NCBI GenBank assembly: GCA_945878835.1
Contig: CAMCUG010000082.1
Location: 1-6,612, forward strand
DNA: 6,612 bases
DNA from: Chryseobacterium gleum
Lineage (GTDB): Bacteria > Bacteroidota > Bacteroidia > Flavobacteriales_D > Sanyastnellaceae
Direction of reading: 5' to 3'
Shown here: positions 5,684-6,612 of the stretch, piece by piece
How the letters are laid out: every line of letters begins with the position of its first letter
Position numbering within the stretch: position 1 is the stretch's first letter
Made by a program: the position numbers and the translations under genes
Notes under the pieces: model-generated
The model's database searches: none
Seen by the model: the letters and a program-made list of their open reading frames with translations, nothing else
What the model was told of the DNA's origin: nothing

Positions 5684-6612
5684 ATGAAATCCATCAATAT
5701 CTCGAAAATCGCAGCATCATTTGTTTTAGCTGCTGTGTTATTTGCTTCTTGCGGATCGAAAGACAAGAGCGCAGAATTGAACGACTTGAAAGCAAAGCGT
5801 TCTGAACTCGACGGAAAAATTTCAGCCTTGGAGCAAGAGCTGGGAATAACCAACGTGGTGAAAGCGCGTAAGATTATGACCACTGATGTAGTGGCTGCAC
5901 CGTTCAAGCACTGTGTAGAAATTCAAGGAATGGTGGATGCGGAAAACAACGTAGTTGTTGCGCCACAAATTCCCGGATTGGTTACGAAAATTTATGTCCA
6001 AGAAGGCGATGCTGTCCAGGTAGGTCAGTTATTAGCTGAAACAGACAACAGCGCATACGCTGCGCAGATTGCTGCTATTCAACCCCAGTTGGAATTAGCG
6101 AAAGACGTTTTCCAGAGACAACAACGTCTGTGGGATCAGAAGATCGGAAGCGAGGTACAATACCTTCAAGCGAAGACGCAAGTGGATGCGTTGACCAAAC
6201 AAATCAGCGCCGTTCAAGCACAGATTGAATTGACAAAAGTGAAGTCCCCCATTTCAGGAATTGTCGATCACGTCGGTGCACGTGTAGGTCAATTTGCAAC
6301 CGCACAAAATCCAGATCCTTGTTTCCGTATCGTGAACTTGTCTTCATTGAAAGTGAAGGCTGAAGTTGCAGAAACATACGCGAACAAAGTGAAGAAGGGA
6401 AACAAAGTCATGTTGTACTTTCCAGACATCAGCACCGAAATTGAAGGAAGTATTTCCTTCACGGCGAAATTCATTAGTCCAATGTCGCGCACATTTACCG
6501 CAGAGGCAGCATTATCGGGTTCGAACGAAATGCTTCGTCCGAATATGGTAAGCGTTATGAAGATCGTTGACTATGAAAATGCAGCCGCAATTTTAGCTCC
6601 GTTGAATTTAAT
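5684..6612 (+). CDS. RND efflux periplasmic adaptor (membrane fusion) lipoprotein, 3' truncated by window
   Basis: An open frame of 309 codons runs off the window end. The start MKSINISKIAASFVLAAVLFASCGS carries a lipoprotein signal with Cys23 as the probable lipidated residue. A short charged coiled coil follows (about 28-54). The adaptor domains then come in order: the first lipoyl half VVVAPQIPGLVTKIYVQEGDAVQVGQLLAETD (90-121), a helical hairpin (about 122-185) that would contact TolC, the second lipoyl half VKSPISGIVDHVGARVGQF (186-204), and a beta-barrel region from about 221. ISPMSRTFTAEAAL (265-277) and LRPNMVSVMKI (284-294) are family marks. The protein would join an inner-membrane pump to the TolC channel. 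The ATG at 5684 follows an A-rich stretch, 14 bases after tolC. By the usual gene order an RND pump gene should follow, but it is not visible. About 50-80 C-terminal residues are probably missing. Confidence 0.92.
   Translation, partial: MKSINISKIAASFVLAAVLFASCGSKDKSAELNDLKAKRSELDGKISALEQELGITNVVKARKIMTTDVVAAPFKHCVEIQGMVDAENNVVVAPQIPGLVTKIYVQEGDAVQVGQLLAETDNSAYAAQIAAIQPQLELAKDVFQRQQRLWDQKIGSEVQYLQAKTQVDALTKQISAVQAQIELTKVKSPISGIVDHVGARVGQFATAQNPDPCFRIVNLSSLKVKAEVAETYANKVKKGNKVMLYFPDISTEIEGSISFTAKFISPMSRTFTAEAALSGSNEMLRPNMVSVMKIVDYENAAAILAPLNL

Overview
The window looks like a chromosomal stretch from a member of the Bacteroidota, most likely of the Flavobacteriales type. Four things point there: a TATCTTTG box in the style of the Bacteroidetes -7 element, A-rich gene starts without Shine-Dalgarno motifs, an AlgX-like/MBOAT gene pair, and a TetR-TolC-adaptor lipoprotein order common in that phylum. 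This assignment is inferred from protein families and promoter style, not from a marker gene. All supported genes lie on the + strand.

Bases 1-2102 are about envelope and glycan modification. The window opens in the last codons of a gene that is probably an MBOAT O-acyltransferase. It overlaps by one base (TAATG) an AlgJ/AlgX-type SGNH-like protein anchored to the inner membrane. A Dpm1-like GT2 polyprenol-phosphate mannosyltransferase follows after a 36-base gap that may hold its own promoter. Five bases later comes a class I type dihydroorotase (pyrimidine synthesis), probably co-transcribed with the GT2 gene.

Bases 3412-3672 hold the most unusual part of the window. Ten exact copies of a hexamer (three GATGAC, then seven GTCATC) are separated by 9-13 base mini-palindromes. 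The stem sequences nearly all differ, but base pairing is kept in every one. The array begins within the last codons of the dihydroorotase gene, runs to about 3607, and leads directly into a terminator-like hairpin and then a strong promoter box.

Bases 3673-6612 are an efflux operon: a TetR-family regulator that probably starts at a TTG codon almost at the transcription start, a TolC-type outer-membrane channel, and a lipoprotein periplasmic adaptor cut off by the window end. An inner-membrane RND pump gene is the expected next gene. Together these would form a tripartite exporter under local TetR control. The repeat array separates this operon from the upstream pyrimidine/glycan genes and may insulate the two units, although that role is inference.
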